This document shows, piece by piece, positions 12,428 to 22,983 of a stretch of DNA of 64,000 nucleotides; position 1 is the first letter of the stretch; the number at the start of each line of letters is the position of its first letter. The position numbers were made by a program, and so were the translations under genes. The DNA is from Volutella citrinella (taxonomy: Eukaryota > Ascomycota > Sordariomycetes > Hypocreales > Nectriaceae), in NCBI GenBank assembly GCA_034401135.1, contig JAWZSP010000005.1, forward strand, positions 1,426,001-1,490,000, in the 5' to 3' direction. The notes beneath the pieces were generated by a model. That model was not told the origin of the DNA. It saw nothing but the letters and a program-made list of their open reading frames with translations, and did not search any database.

Positions 12428-12856
12428 GTCCGTGATGGTGATTGATTGATTGATTTGACGAAAACCGTAACGACGCTGGCTGGGCCGGTGGGGGGACGAT
12501 GGATCGCCCGAGTGGACACCAGCCGGGGAAGAATTTATGAGGCGTTCATTGGGATAGGTTTCCGGCGGTACATGTTATTTATAACTTTCCACAAGATGCT
12601 CGGCACCTTGCAGCGGTGCCGTCATCACTATTTTTTGTTTCGATTCGCTTGTTCGATATCCCGTCAATCCGATGCAAGATTCGTTCGCAACCGTCATGGT
12701 GATGTTGAAGATGAAGATGAAGACGATGAAACAAAGGATCCAGACCCGTGGCACCACAGCCCGTCCTGAGTGTGCAGTGCAATGGGAGATCATACGAAGC
12801 GGAATGTCGAGTCGCCTGTTGTAACTATCATCTGCTGCTATAAGCACCCGCACATT
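12428..12856. other. intergenic between convergent small genes
   Basis: No gene seen. It holds the 3' ends of the small plus-strand gene and of the minus-strand membrane protein gene, with short repeats (ATTG)n near 12440 and a GAAGATGAAGATGAAGACGATG-like run near 12708-12728. Confidence 0.4.
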
Positions 12857-13378
12857 TCATCTGCCCAGGGCGGCCAAGGTCCCCCGGGAGAGCCGGATGA
12901 CGGCGTAGGAGACGGCTCCTACACTGGCGGCGGCGAGCAGGGCCAACAGCACGAGCACAGAACCGCGCAGCCGGAAGGCTTGCTCGGCCTCCATTCGGAA
13001 GAGCTTCTTCTGATTGCTGTGGTAGTACGAGGCATCCTGGCCGGGCTGCTCGCGTTGGCGGAGCACGAAAAGCGCACGCCGTGCCCATGGCGGCAACCAG
13101 CGGCCGACGGCGTCCGTCTGGGACTGGGCTTGTGATTCGGCTCGAGCATAGGAATAGCGCAGCTCTACGAGTAGCAGTGACAGCAGGAAGCCTATCAAAT
13201 TGACCGGCGTCATGACGAGCTGGACAACAAGCAAGGTCAGCATGTCATTCGCGGCGAGTGGTTGGTTGGTGTAAGACTGCGAACTCACAGAGTATGCTGT
13301 AGATGGAGATGGAGGGGCCCGCTGCTGCTGCTGCCTCTGGCTGTTGAGCCTGGTATTGCTTGGGGTTTGCGAAGACAT
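12857..13378 (-). CDS. small two-helix membrane protein, unknown function
   Basis: An open frame of 173 aa read without introns. It has a polar Gln/Ser-rich N-terminus (residues 1-45), one hydrophobic helix around 47-72 (LTLLVVQLVMTP...GFLLSLLLVE), a basic loop with W-x4-W-A-R-R-A, and a second helix near 140-162 (VLVLLALLAAASVGAVSYAV). It is probably an organelle or endomembrane protein; I do not recognise the family. One caution: 13288-13220 looks like a 69-nt intron (GTGAGT donor, GCTGAC branch site, CAG acceptor) that happens to be open and in frame, so the true product may be 150 aa with a shorter first helix. It runs tandem to HIS1, which starts upstream on the same strand. Confidence 0.6.
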   Translation of the reverse strand: MSSQTPSNTRLNSQRQQQQRAPPSPSTAYSVSSQSYTNQPLAANDMLTLLVVQLVMTPVNLIGFLLSLLLVELRYSYARAESQAQSQTDAVGRWLPPWARRALFVLRQREQPGQDASYYHSNQKKLFRMEAEQAFRLRGSVLVLLALLAAASVGAVSYAVIRLSRGTLAALGR

Positions 13379-14099
13379 GGTGGTGTTTTAGCAATGCGTA
13401 TGTCTGGCCATGCTCCCGACGGCGCTCTGCTCGAGGCGTTGCATGTTGTAGCATTTATAAGGTTAGGTATGTGTCTGACCCGCTGGCTGTGTTTTGCTTG
13501 TAGTGGCGTCATCAGTGAGGCGTGGGTGCTAGACACGTAACCCGGCGTTCCCGGCGACTCTTCAGCCACTCCAAGAATGCGAATCAACTAACTGCGCCCA
13601 CTAAGATGTCATGACTTGAAGAATTGAGCGAGCAAACATGACTGCCACGAGAGACATGATGGCCGCGAGAGAAAAGAAAAATATCAACCGAATCCTCCTT
13701 TATTTTTTCTTTGCCTCAGACGTGTCTATATCACAAAACATCCCAGGGTCCTCATCCAAAACCCATCCCGGAATCATCTACATCGGTTATGTAACAACAA
13801 CAAACTCATCTCCATGCCTAGGTATTGTTCGGCCATTGCGCACCGCTACACATCGCTTGACACCACAGTTGCTTCGTCGTGGTCGGTCCCCTGCCTCGCT
13901 CCTGGGTTCTCCTGTCGCAGCACATGGCACGCGGTCCTACGACCCTGGCACCCCCCAAACCCTGGCAAGCAGGCAGTGGAGACGCAAGGTCCATCATGGG
14001 CGAAGGCTCAATTCCAAGTGTGCTTGACTTGTCCAGCCGGCCAGATGATTAATGATAACGGCTCGGTCTGTCGCTCCAATTCTTACTGCCCTCCCACAA
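13379..14099. other. intergenic, membrane gene promoter / HIS1 3' end
   Basis: About 720 bases between two minus-strand genes. No convincing coding potential is seen on either strand. An A-rich stretch and a TTTATTTTTTCTTTG run lie near 13675-13710. Confidence 0.4.
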
Positions 14100-15371
14100 T
14101 CATCGAGTGTTGTGGATGTCGAGCACCAGGATGTCCTGGGCTCCGACCTGTGTCAACTCATCCATGACAACGGCGATCTTCTTCTTCTCCACCATGGAGC
14201 TGACAGCGACCCAGCCGTCGGTGTCGAGCGTTGTAATGGTCGGCGCACGCTTGCCAGGAGTGACCTTGGTAGCTTCGGGCAGCGCCTTGCGCTCAATGTT
14301 GTACTGGCACAGGACGTACTTTTGGGCCGTGATGACACCTCGGATTCGAGAAGCGATGAGGTCCACCATCTTCGGGTCCGACGGCGACTTGGATTTGATG
14401 AGCACGGCCGTCGATTCCACGACGGTATCGATGGCCTTGAGGCCGGCAGCCCGCATCGTCTCTCCGGATTCTAGACGCTATATTAGTCCACCGACTATTG
14501 CGCGGCGCAGCAAGTAGATTGCCCATGGTGTGATTTTGATGCACGGCACTTACCAACCAGATCGACGATACCGTCGGCAACGCCCAGGGCACAAGCAGCC
14601 TCTACACTGCCGCTCAGCTCGATAATCTTGGTGCGCAGCTTGCGCGGGGAGACGCTCTCGTCAGAGTCTCCGGCACTCTCCAGTCGCCCAAAGTATTCAG
14701 CAGCGAGGTTCACGAAGCTCGTGCCAATGGTGCGCCCGACGAGGTCCTGAGCGGTGGCGTACTGGCCCTTCTCCGGAACCTGGACCTGGAGGCGGCAGTC
14801 GCCAAAGCCCAGCTCCATCACCATATCGCAGCCAGTGACATTGTCATCGGAGATGGAGAGGTCGACGGAGTTGCGACGGGTGCGGTTGTAGGCCCGGACT
14901 CCAGCATCGTGCTCCTGGGTTTGGTCCCAGCCGGTGATGCCCAAGTCGACGCGGCCTTCGCCGACAAAGGTGGGGATGTCGGCGGCGGGGAGGAAGATAA
15001 GCGCGATGGGGAGGTTCTTGACGAGGGCAATGTCGAGGCGGTTCTCTCGTCGAAACTTGATATCGGAGCCCTCGAGCAGGTTTAGTGTGGCCTGGTTCAG
15101 TCGACCCTCTGCGGAGTGGGAGGATTGTCAGTCAATCCAAGCAGGAGGAGAAGAGGGGAGAGAGCGGGCGGACTCACTCTTGGGTACGGCGAACAGTAGG
15201 CGGCCCTCGAGGCTAGCGAGGCATTGTGTCAGCTAGGACGAGACAATTGGGACGAGTACCGGCTGGGGGCATAGTAGTGGCAGAGAAGCAGGGCCGTCCA
15301 TCACGCCTGGCCATGAGGAGGGGACGAGGAGGGAGGGGCATTCGAGCAACTAACTTGTGAACCAGATCCAT
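14100..15371 (-). CDS. HIS1: ATP phosphoribosyltransferase, first step of histidine synthesis
   Basis: Exons on the minus strand: 15371-15355, 15212-15178, 15108-14554 and 14470-14100, giving about 325 aa. The product condenses ATP with PRPP to phosphoribosyl-ATP in the cytosol. The N-terminus reads MDLVHNLEGRLLFAVPKKGR after joining two tiny exons, the expected family start. Diagnostic features are KGRLNQATLNLL, the RRENRLDIALV strand, GEGRVDLGITGWDQ and the PRPP-binding region near DGIVDLVESGETMRAAGL. The C-terminal ACT-like regulatory domain, site of histidine feedback in the long enzyme form, ends QDILVLDIHNTR. A TGACTCC at 15543-15549 is one base off the CPC1/Gcn4 site, so cross-pathway control is possible but not shown. 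The 142-nt first intron is the longest; the other two are 69 and 83 nt. Confidence 0.93.
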
Positions 15372-18194
15372 GGCTGATGATTGGAAGGCTTGTGGCGCTT
15401 GCTGATGTTTGGCACAGGTCGTCACGCCCTTACAATGAGAGGGATCGTCTCGTGGGTGTGTCGTGGAGGAGGCAATTGCTTGAAAGAGCGAGTCGTCGTC
15501 CTTGGGGGAGGGGCCAATTTTCTGTACGGTCGCTCGATGCGATGACTCCGATGGCGGGGCACCAGTCACCCTCAGGGAGAGCAGCGTGCCAAATGGCGGG
15601 GCTGTTTTTGGCTGCAATGCCGCACCACGCTCTCCCCAATATTAGCACGCCGCTTGCTTCAAGTGCCGCAATGATGCTCCCGCCCAATAGAGGGCCTGGC
15701 AAGAACAACGCGGTCACCCCTAAACGGTCTCCACAACTCCGAACTTCCTTCGCCTGTCAAATGCGATGCAGGCGCGCCGGTGAGCCCAGAATTACTTTTG
15801 AACTCCCATGCAAGACTCGCGCTGGCAGGGAGGAGTCGTTCATCAGCCGCCAGCTTCGATTTGCGTGTATTCTGAGCGACTGCGGTGGGCGAACTATTTT
15901 TCCGTGGACGCCATCTTGGTCCCCTCTCAAGCCTCTGTCATTGGGTCATGCCACCCTGTGATTGCCAGTGACGGTGATGGGGCCTCCATGCCGTGACCCG
16001 GGTTGGGTATCTTTGCTGCTGTATCCCGGCCCTACTTTGTTACTTCGCTGTAGAGGTGCCTCAGGTACACACATGTACTCTGGGCCTCTGCTTCTGCGGT
16101 GTAAACAAATAATGCGCCTTGATCGCAGTTCAGCCTGGCTGTTACTGGTCCGGATGGCTTCGTACTTTGGGGCTGCTCACGAAGTTGCATGGTGGCGGAC
16201 AAACAAACACACTGAAGTTAGTGAAATGAACTCTGCTGATGCCGCCTCCCGCCACGGTAGGACAGTTTTAGTTGCCTTGCGAGTTGGAGGGGGTACAAAC
16301 TGGCGGCGATACGAGGTTCAGCAGGCCAGCCAATTGATGGGGTAGGATCATGGCACACCAAGGATGTTCTGAGCGGGCGGCCACATCGACGGATCATTTA
16401 CAACCAAAGGCGTTTGATTAGCCCCTGTCCCGCAGCCTGGTGTGCAGTAATTCGTTCGAGGGACAGGAGCCTATTTCGGCGCTAGCCCCGATGATACCCC
16501 CGAGAAGGTGGGCGGGAAGAACTACTAGCAACCTCACATCCTATCCACCTTGCACATAGTATTTCACAAGTATATTCACGTAGACAATGGAGTGTTGCAT
16601 TGCGACTCTACTATCGGTTTCTCTGGCTCCATTAGCTAGATGCGGGCGGTCCAGGGAGTCTATCCCAGGGGACCAACTCCCTGTTGTTCCTCAATCCCAT
16701 TGATTCTTAGGCGGTCATGGCACTTCTCTGCCGCCGTTGAGTGGCGAAGCATCCTTCCTGATGGCTTGGTCTACGCACCGTAACTTCCACAACCCGTTTG
16801 TTACGATCTACAGGGTTGCAATCGAAATGCATAGACCTACGAACGCTCCAAGGCACTGTGCCTGAGGAGAGTGCTACTAGCTGCCAATCCAGAGAAATCG
16901 CGGGCACGGGGACTCGGGCGAATAAGCCAGCCACGAGGCGAGGGTTGGCACTTGGCATATGCATCAAGCCTTTCTCTGAGACCGGCGCCGTGCATTGGGT
17001 GATTAGGTGCCCCCGAGAGAAAAAAGAAAAGAGCAAATCAGAGTGCATACACACACATGCAGTATCTGGGTTGGCGGCTGCCTGGGTTCTTCGCACTGGA
17101 CAGCAATTGCCAAGGCAGTAGTGGCAAGTCGGCGGAAGCCCTGGCCAGCACCGCACCTTTGATTGAGATGGCGGTCAGTGAGCAACTCGCTTGAAGAGAA
17201 TACACATTGGCAACGAGCGACATATATATCTTCAATTTGTATATTAGCCTTTTCGCTACTGGTATTCACATATATGGAATCAATCATGGGTTGACACATC
17301 AGCCAATTCGCCGATACAGCGGAACCGGCCGGTGCCAAGTCGCTCTCCTAACCCTTGCATGAGAACAAACCTCCGGGGTCTCTGCACCCCCTGTGCCTGG
17401 CGTTTGCACAACCTTTTGCCTTTTTGCTCAGTGCTAGCATCAGCGCAACCCAGCAAGCTCGCGACCGGCCCCGTCATCCTAGCGCTCCCGCCCTGCCACT
17501 TTGAGCCGCCTTGACTGGCGGCCTGCCCCGTTTGTGTCCCCCCATGCCTGCGGGGACGAGAGTGCACGCGCCAGAGAAGCACCAACACCACCACCACCAC
17601 CACCACCACCACCACCACGGCCAGCGGCACCACCAACATCATCTATCTGGACCATCGCGACGACCACCGGACAAACGACAGATACGAGGACGATAACGGC
17701 GGCGTAAAGCATAGCGATCCAGATCAGGCGCATTGCATTGTCCTCCAACCTCCACAGGCCTGCGATCTGAGCCCGCACAGTTCTGTGGCGCCCGACCTGA
17801 TTTCATCATCCTCCAAGGTACACCTTCCTCCGCCCCAGCCTGCCTTCTCCCTCGCCGCCTCGGCTGCCCATTTCCTTCCCCTCGCCGCCCGCCCCCGTTT
17901 GGCTGCTTTTTCCCGCCTGCGTACCTCTCATCTGACGCCTTGCAGGTCCTGCCGTCCTATAAATCCTCTACGGGCCGCAACACGAGACGGCACAGAGCTT
18001 CCCTCGCGACACTGCTTTCCTCCCTGCGCATGCGATCCGGCGAGCTGCCTCATCCCGCCGACCACGTCCTCGAGACCTCGTCGTACTCTCGCCGTCTACC
18101 CACGCTCTCGTGTCCTGCCGGCGTCCGTGATCCCCCTGCCTCTTGATTCCACCTCCCGCCTGCGCCCTGCATCTGCTCGCCCGGCCCTGTCGCC
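15372..18194. other. gene-poor region between HIS1 and VELB
   Basis: About 2.8 kb with no gene I can support. The first part is the HIS1 promoter side. An (ACC)n tract of about 11 units at 17586-17618 creates artificial poly-Val, poly-Gly or poly-His frames. A minus-strand frame starting near 17733 begins with a strongly hydrophobic segment (MRLIWIAMLYAAVIVLVSVV) and then runs into that tract; I do not call it. From about 17790 the sequence becomes C/T-rich, as expected for a long VELB 5' leader. Confidence 0.5.
17958..17964 (+). promoter_or_regulatory. TATA-like box upstream of VELB
   Basis: TATAAAT sits about 230 bases before the VELB start codon in otherwise C/T-rich DNA. Position and sequence are suitable, but it is a single short motif. 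Confidence 0.35.
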
Positions 18195-18333
18195 ATGAAT
18201 TCGTCCTACCGCCCTCCCGATATGTCGCAGCAGCTGCCTGGTCCGCCGCCCGCCGGTCCAAACTATCCTCCCAGCGTTCCCCCCATGCATGCGTATTTAC
18301 CGCATCTTCAGCATCACTCGTCTCAACAGCAAC

Positions 18334-18367
<34 letters not shown>

Positions 18368-20069
18368 TCCTCCGCCTCAGCTCCCTCCGCCTCAGCACCC
18401 TCACCCGCACCACCAACACTCGCTGCCACCGCCTCTCCCCCCTCTGACTCCAACTGCTCAGCACCCACTCCAGCATCCATCACATCAACCCTCTCCACAC
18501 TCACCACACCCTAACCAGCACCAACACCACCAGCACGCGCAACCGCACCAATACCCTCCGCCGCAGCACCATCAGCAGCATCCGCCGCCGCCACATCAGC
18601 AACCGCATCAGCAACCACACCACGGTCCCCCTCCGGCTCAATCAACTCGTCCTGTGGACACTCCTATGGGCAATATGCAGCCTCCTCAATCGCAACCTAG
18701 TGCAGAAGACTCGACTCCTCTCTCCAAAGTCGAAGATCAAACCGGTTGGCGGTACTCGTATGTGAATTCTCTCGTCCACAGCCCATTGATGAATTGGCAT
18801 GATTGGACATTTGCCTAGGTATTATACTGATTCACTACTGGTAGACTTGATGTGAGGCAACAGCCGCGCAGAGCTCGCATGTGCGGCTTCGGAGACAAGG
18901 TTGGCGATGTATTCTGCCCGTGCTATGAGACTCAACATCTTACACATCCTAGGACCGACGGCCGATTACTCCACCCCCTTGCGTTCGGCTTGTTATCGTG
19001 GACGTAGCCACAGGGAAAGAAATTGATTACAGGTGCGTAGGCTAGCCATTGCCAAGAGTGACCTGATATGTTAACAACACTAATTCAGCTCTAGCGAGAT
19101 CGACAACTCCATGTTCGTGCTCACCGTGGATCTGTGGGACGAGAATGGCACCAAGGACGTAAACCTGGTGCGGTCGTCAACGAGCACAGCCTCGATGCCT
19201 TTCCCGATGAGCGCCGGAAGGGACCAGGTCCGAGAAGGTGAACCCAGCCCTACCACGTACTCGCCGCAGGGCATTCCTCCCGGCCGTGAGTCTGGCTTTG
19301 CACAGTCAACGGGTACAGGCTACGTCCAAAGCTTTTCCGCGTCACAAGGGTATACTCAAGGTATGCATCGAGCCCCAAACGCTGGCGGCTAGCCGAATAG
19401 TATGAGCTGACCAGGAGTGAAGGGGTTCCCTCGTACGGACCGCCGCAGCAGTATTTTCCGCAAAATGGGGGCTACCGAGGGGAAGCCGCCGTTCCACCCA
19501 TGCCAGGCCAAGGCAATATGGCAGCGCCCTACAGAAACGGGTCCCAATCGGGCTACAGTCAAGAGCAGCAAAACGCCTTGACAAGGATGTCTGTTGTTGG
19601 CCCCCAACCGCAGGGCATGTTTACCAGGAACCTTATTGGAAGCCTTGCAGCCAGTGCCTTCAGGCTCAGTGACACGGAAGACCGGATCGGACTTTGGTTT
19701 GTGCTTCAGGATCTGAGTGTCAGGACTGAGGGCCCTTTCCGGTGAGTTTGTCTCCGGGCAAAGGAAGAAAAAGAAAACGAGAGAAGATTGCTGACCAGAA
19801 CCCCGGGCTGTAGCCTCAGGTTTTCGTTTGTCAACGTAGGTGTCCCTGGCGGGCTTTTGAATGGGATGCCGCCTAGAGCGGTAATGGGGAGAGCGCCTAT
19901 TCTGGCGTCATGCTTCAGTGACGTATTTAACGTCTACTCGGCCAAGAAATTCCCCGGCGTCTGCGAAAGCACGCCGTTGAGTAAAACTTTTGCAACGCAG
20001 GGTATCAAGATACCCATAAGGAAGGATACCAATGTCAAGAGCGAGGATGGAGACGAAGAGTATGATTAG
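18195..20069 (+). CDS. velB: velvet-domain regulator VelB
   Basis: Six exons: 18195-18757, 18845-18899, 18953-19032, 19089-19360, 19423-19741 and 19814-20069, about 514 aa. VelB is a nuclear DNA-binding regulator that pairs with VeA/LaeA or VosA to couple development, spore maturation and secondary metabolism. Residues about 25-160 are an unusual Gln/His/Pro-rich extension. The first half of the velvet fold spans about 183-262 (QTGWRYSLDVRQQP, RMCGFGDKDRRPITPPPCVR, LTVDLWDENGT). A Gly/Ser/Gln-rich insertion covers about 262-388, and the second half runs 389-500 (FTRNLIGSLAASAFRL, GLWFVLQDLSVRTEGPFRLR, VYSAKKFPGVCESTPLSKTF). A split velvet domain with an insertion is the VelB hallmark. The exon 4/5 junction is ambiguous: an alternative GT...AG pair also keeps frame. 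Confidence 0.94.
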
Positions 20070-22101
20070 TCGACAGGACTGTCAGGGTGGCGAAGAAGAC
20101 GAAGGAACTACGTTAAGGCGAAGCGATGGTGGGGTGGTTGCACCCCCTGGCTGAACTTCATTTTCATATCGTGGTGGACGGACTTTGCTTTTTGGTTTAC
20201 TGAATGAATCATGCAGTCGGTGTTTATGTAGGGGCGTATCGGTTGCAACAAGGCAATGCTGAGCATATTGTATTGTGGTTGTTGTCAATTGTTGGATACG
20301 TCGGCATCGAACGGTAATAGACTGGTTAGTGCCTTTAATTTCACAACCCGTTGGCCCGCTGGCGGGTTAGGTGGGTGTCACCAAACAAAGATCATGCTCA
20401 GCCAAGTGCTTACCTTGGCAGTTGAAGTTATTGTGATCTGGCTTCATTATAGGACCGAGGCGGTCTGCAGGCTACAGTAATGCTACGCGCTCATAACGTT
20501 ATTGGTGTTGCTTTGAGAACCGGCCGCAGCGGCGATGACAATGGCTTGGGCGATGATTTGCTGGTACAGAGCAACGCGGGGCAATGGTGCGTGCGGAACA
20601 CGGGCCTAAAATTGAAGAGTGGGATAGCAACCGGCTCGCGCAGCAGGAAGTGCAGGCAAAACGAATGCCTTGGCAAATTGAGGCTCATTGGCGACTTGGT
20701 CCTGCCTCCAAGGCATTGGATCCCTAACTAAAAACTCAGTTGCGGTCCAAGAGGGGTAAAAAAGAGTCGGGGGATGGCATCAAATCTGTCCTTTGCCTGA
20801 TGGACGATAACTTGCCTAGCACAGGGAAGTCATGTCCACGAATGATGCCGACTATCCACTCGACATTGTCGGCACTGGTTGGGAGATGGTGCCTCACATG
20901 GCACCATAACTGCTGGGATGTGTCTGTTTCTTTCATTGGGAGGCCCCTACCAAAGGAATGACCGCCCAAAAACAGAAAGACAACGGCGGGAGGACAGACA
21001 GGGGGGCAGACAGCCGCGGGGCAGGAATGGGCGCATCATGATGTCGTCCTCGCACGCATGACACGCAGGATTGGTGTTCTCTCCCTCATCCCCGCTACCG
21101 GCTTTGGGAAATTTCTTTTGGGGCGCGCCATGTGCACTTCCAACGCCCACCGGTAGACTCTAGTTCAGCTGACCGATGCTGCTCTTTGCAGTGCTCTTTG
21201 ATTGCCATCCTCGGCCGCCGGGCAAGGCGACCCTCGTGGCGCAAACCAAGCCCTTGGCAGGGTGTGTGGGACCAAGCACACGACGGCGCGGGCAGCGCTG
21301 AAAGCCTCAGACTGGGACGTGTGATTCACTCGGGCAGGCTGACTGGCTCGTGGTCCTGCACTCGCCTCGAAAATCCGGAGCGGTCTCTGCCTGCATTTGT
21401 TGCCCACACGCAGGCTTGGCCCGCGCCCATGATCATGCGGACAGGCCCTGGGGAGGGGCGAAGCTAGCACGGGATCGATCGCCTCAAGGGCTGGCCGAAG
21501 CGGAGACCATGGCAGAACCTTAGACTCGGCGACTAGAGTCAATAAATCACTAGCACCAATGACCAGGAATTACGGAGGAGACCCCAACAGGCAGAAGGGC
21601 CTGAAGAGGGGAAGGGTAGAAAAAAAAATTGCAGGTCATTCGACTCCTTCCCCCAGGGCGAGCAAGGTACCCGACCCACCTGCTCGCTCTAATACTTGGC
21701 AGGTACATCCAACACCACCTTCTGTCGCGGGGTGCATGTCGTCGTCGCAGTCGTGCTTTCCATTACCAAAGAGCTACTACTCAACACCGAGTCTTGGCGC
21801 AAACCCTTCCCCTCCCTTGGCATTGTGTTAAATAGGGAGCACTGGACCAAAGCATTGTCGCCCATACCAATTCATACCAGCCATCCTCCTCTCTACTTAC
21901 TGCCTTTTTACCGGCGACTTCTTGAGCCACAACCGTCGCAGACAAACCCCCAGTGGCCACCACACACAACCCCGTGCGAGTCAGTGCGCCAGCCAGGCCA
22001 ACAACACCCAACCTCCGACAGAATCTCTTTCCGCCAGGACAAACCTGCTTTTCCACAAGTCTGCCCATCAACTTCTTCCTAGCAACTCACAAACTTCCAC
22101 A
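20070..22101. other. intergenic between VELB and the PAR32-like gene
   Basis: About 2.0 kb of unique-looking sequence without a credible frame. The last 400 bases are C/A/T-rich and lead into the downstream start codon, probably a long 5' UTR. No repeats or RNA genes were recognised. Confidence 0.45.
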
Positions 22102-22571
22102 ATGCTTGCTTCCCACGGCCGAGGCGGCGCCGGCAACATGGCCGACGCCAAACAAACCCCCAAGACCGACCCCAGCGTCGACCTCCAAACCCCGACCCTC
22201 AAGACTGCCATTGTCACCACCGGCCGTGGCGGCACTGGCAACATGGCCAAGAACAAGGACCCCCGCGAGACGCGCCTCCGCCAGGACGTTGAACCGTGAG
22301 TCGCGCGCACCCCCTTTCCCCTCGCCGTTCGCTAGAGCGCCGAGGTCCATGGAAGCCACACAAAACGAGAAAACTGGCGCTGACCCTTCCTCGCTGCAGT
22401 GTACTTCGCCGTCCCAGCCAAGGCGCCCAGCATGCTGGACGTGGAGGCGCCGGCAATGTCTTCAAGGGCGACGAGGCTGAGCTCTCGCGCACGCTCAGCA
22501 ACGAGCAGGCTGTTGACGACGGCGCCGAACCCCGCCCCAAGACCAAGAATTGGCTCTTTGGCAAGAAATAG
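22102..22571 (+). CDS. PAR32-like small protein with GRGGxGN repeats
   Basis: Exons 22102-22295 and 22400-22571 give 121 aa. The 104-nt intron joins ...RQDVEP to VLRRPSQGAQ in frame. Three copies of the family signature are seen: HGRGGAGN near residue 5, TGRGGTGN near 42 and AGRGGAGN near 78. The C-terminus is charged and ends KTKNWLFGKK. This pattern defines the DUF3602/PAR32 family. Yeast Par32 inhibits the ammonium transporters Mep1/Mep3 and is phosphorylated downstream of TORC1; whether this shorter homologue does the same is inference. There is no membrane segment, and much of the protein is predicted to be disordered. The gene converges on HEM12. Confidence 0.85.
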
Positions 22572-22983
22572 AGTATCTGGCTACACCAAACTTGCTCTTC
22601 TTTGCGCTTTCTCCTGCATCATTGTTTTTTCGTTGTACACGATTCGTGGTTGTCTTTCTTGTTAGGTGTTGAGGCGTCTCGGCAGCAGGGAATCTTGTCA
22701 AGGCTCGTCGATCCGGTCATAGTGATTAGCGGTTTGAAAGATACCAATCGTTGCAATATTGAGAGAGGAATTATTTCCCAGTTTATCGTAATCACCCGGT
22801 CTTTCGACTGTATTGTTACACACATGCTTCCAGCCATCCGTTTCACAAACGTGCTCGACGTTGCCGTTTCTCAACCTCCCATAACTCCATGTCGTCAACC
22901 GGCACCGAACGACAGCAGGGCGATCAGTGGCGCGCGACTTTTCCTCGAAGCAGCTGTCGTCTCTTATCCGTCAATTAGAAGCA
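22572..22983. other. convergent 3' region, PAR32-like / HEM12
   Basis: These 412 bases lie between two stop codons facing each other. They hold the two 3' UTRs; no coding or RNA gene seen. Confidence 0.5.

Noticed and set aside
15377..15961. 194-codon plus-strand frame upstream of HIS1
   Set aside because: No hydrophobic pattern, domain or homologue-like block; begins within the HIS1 promoter.
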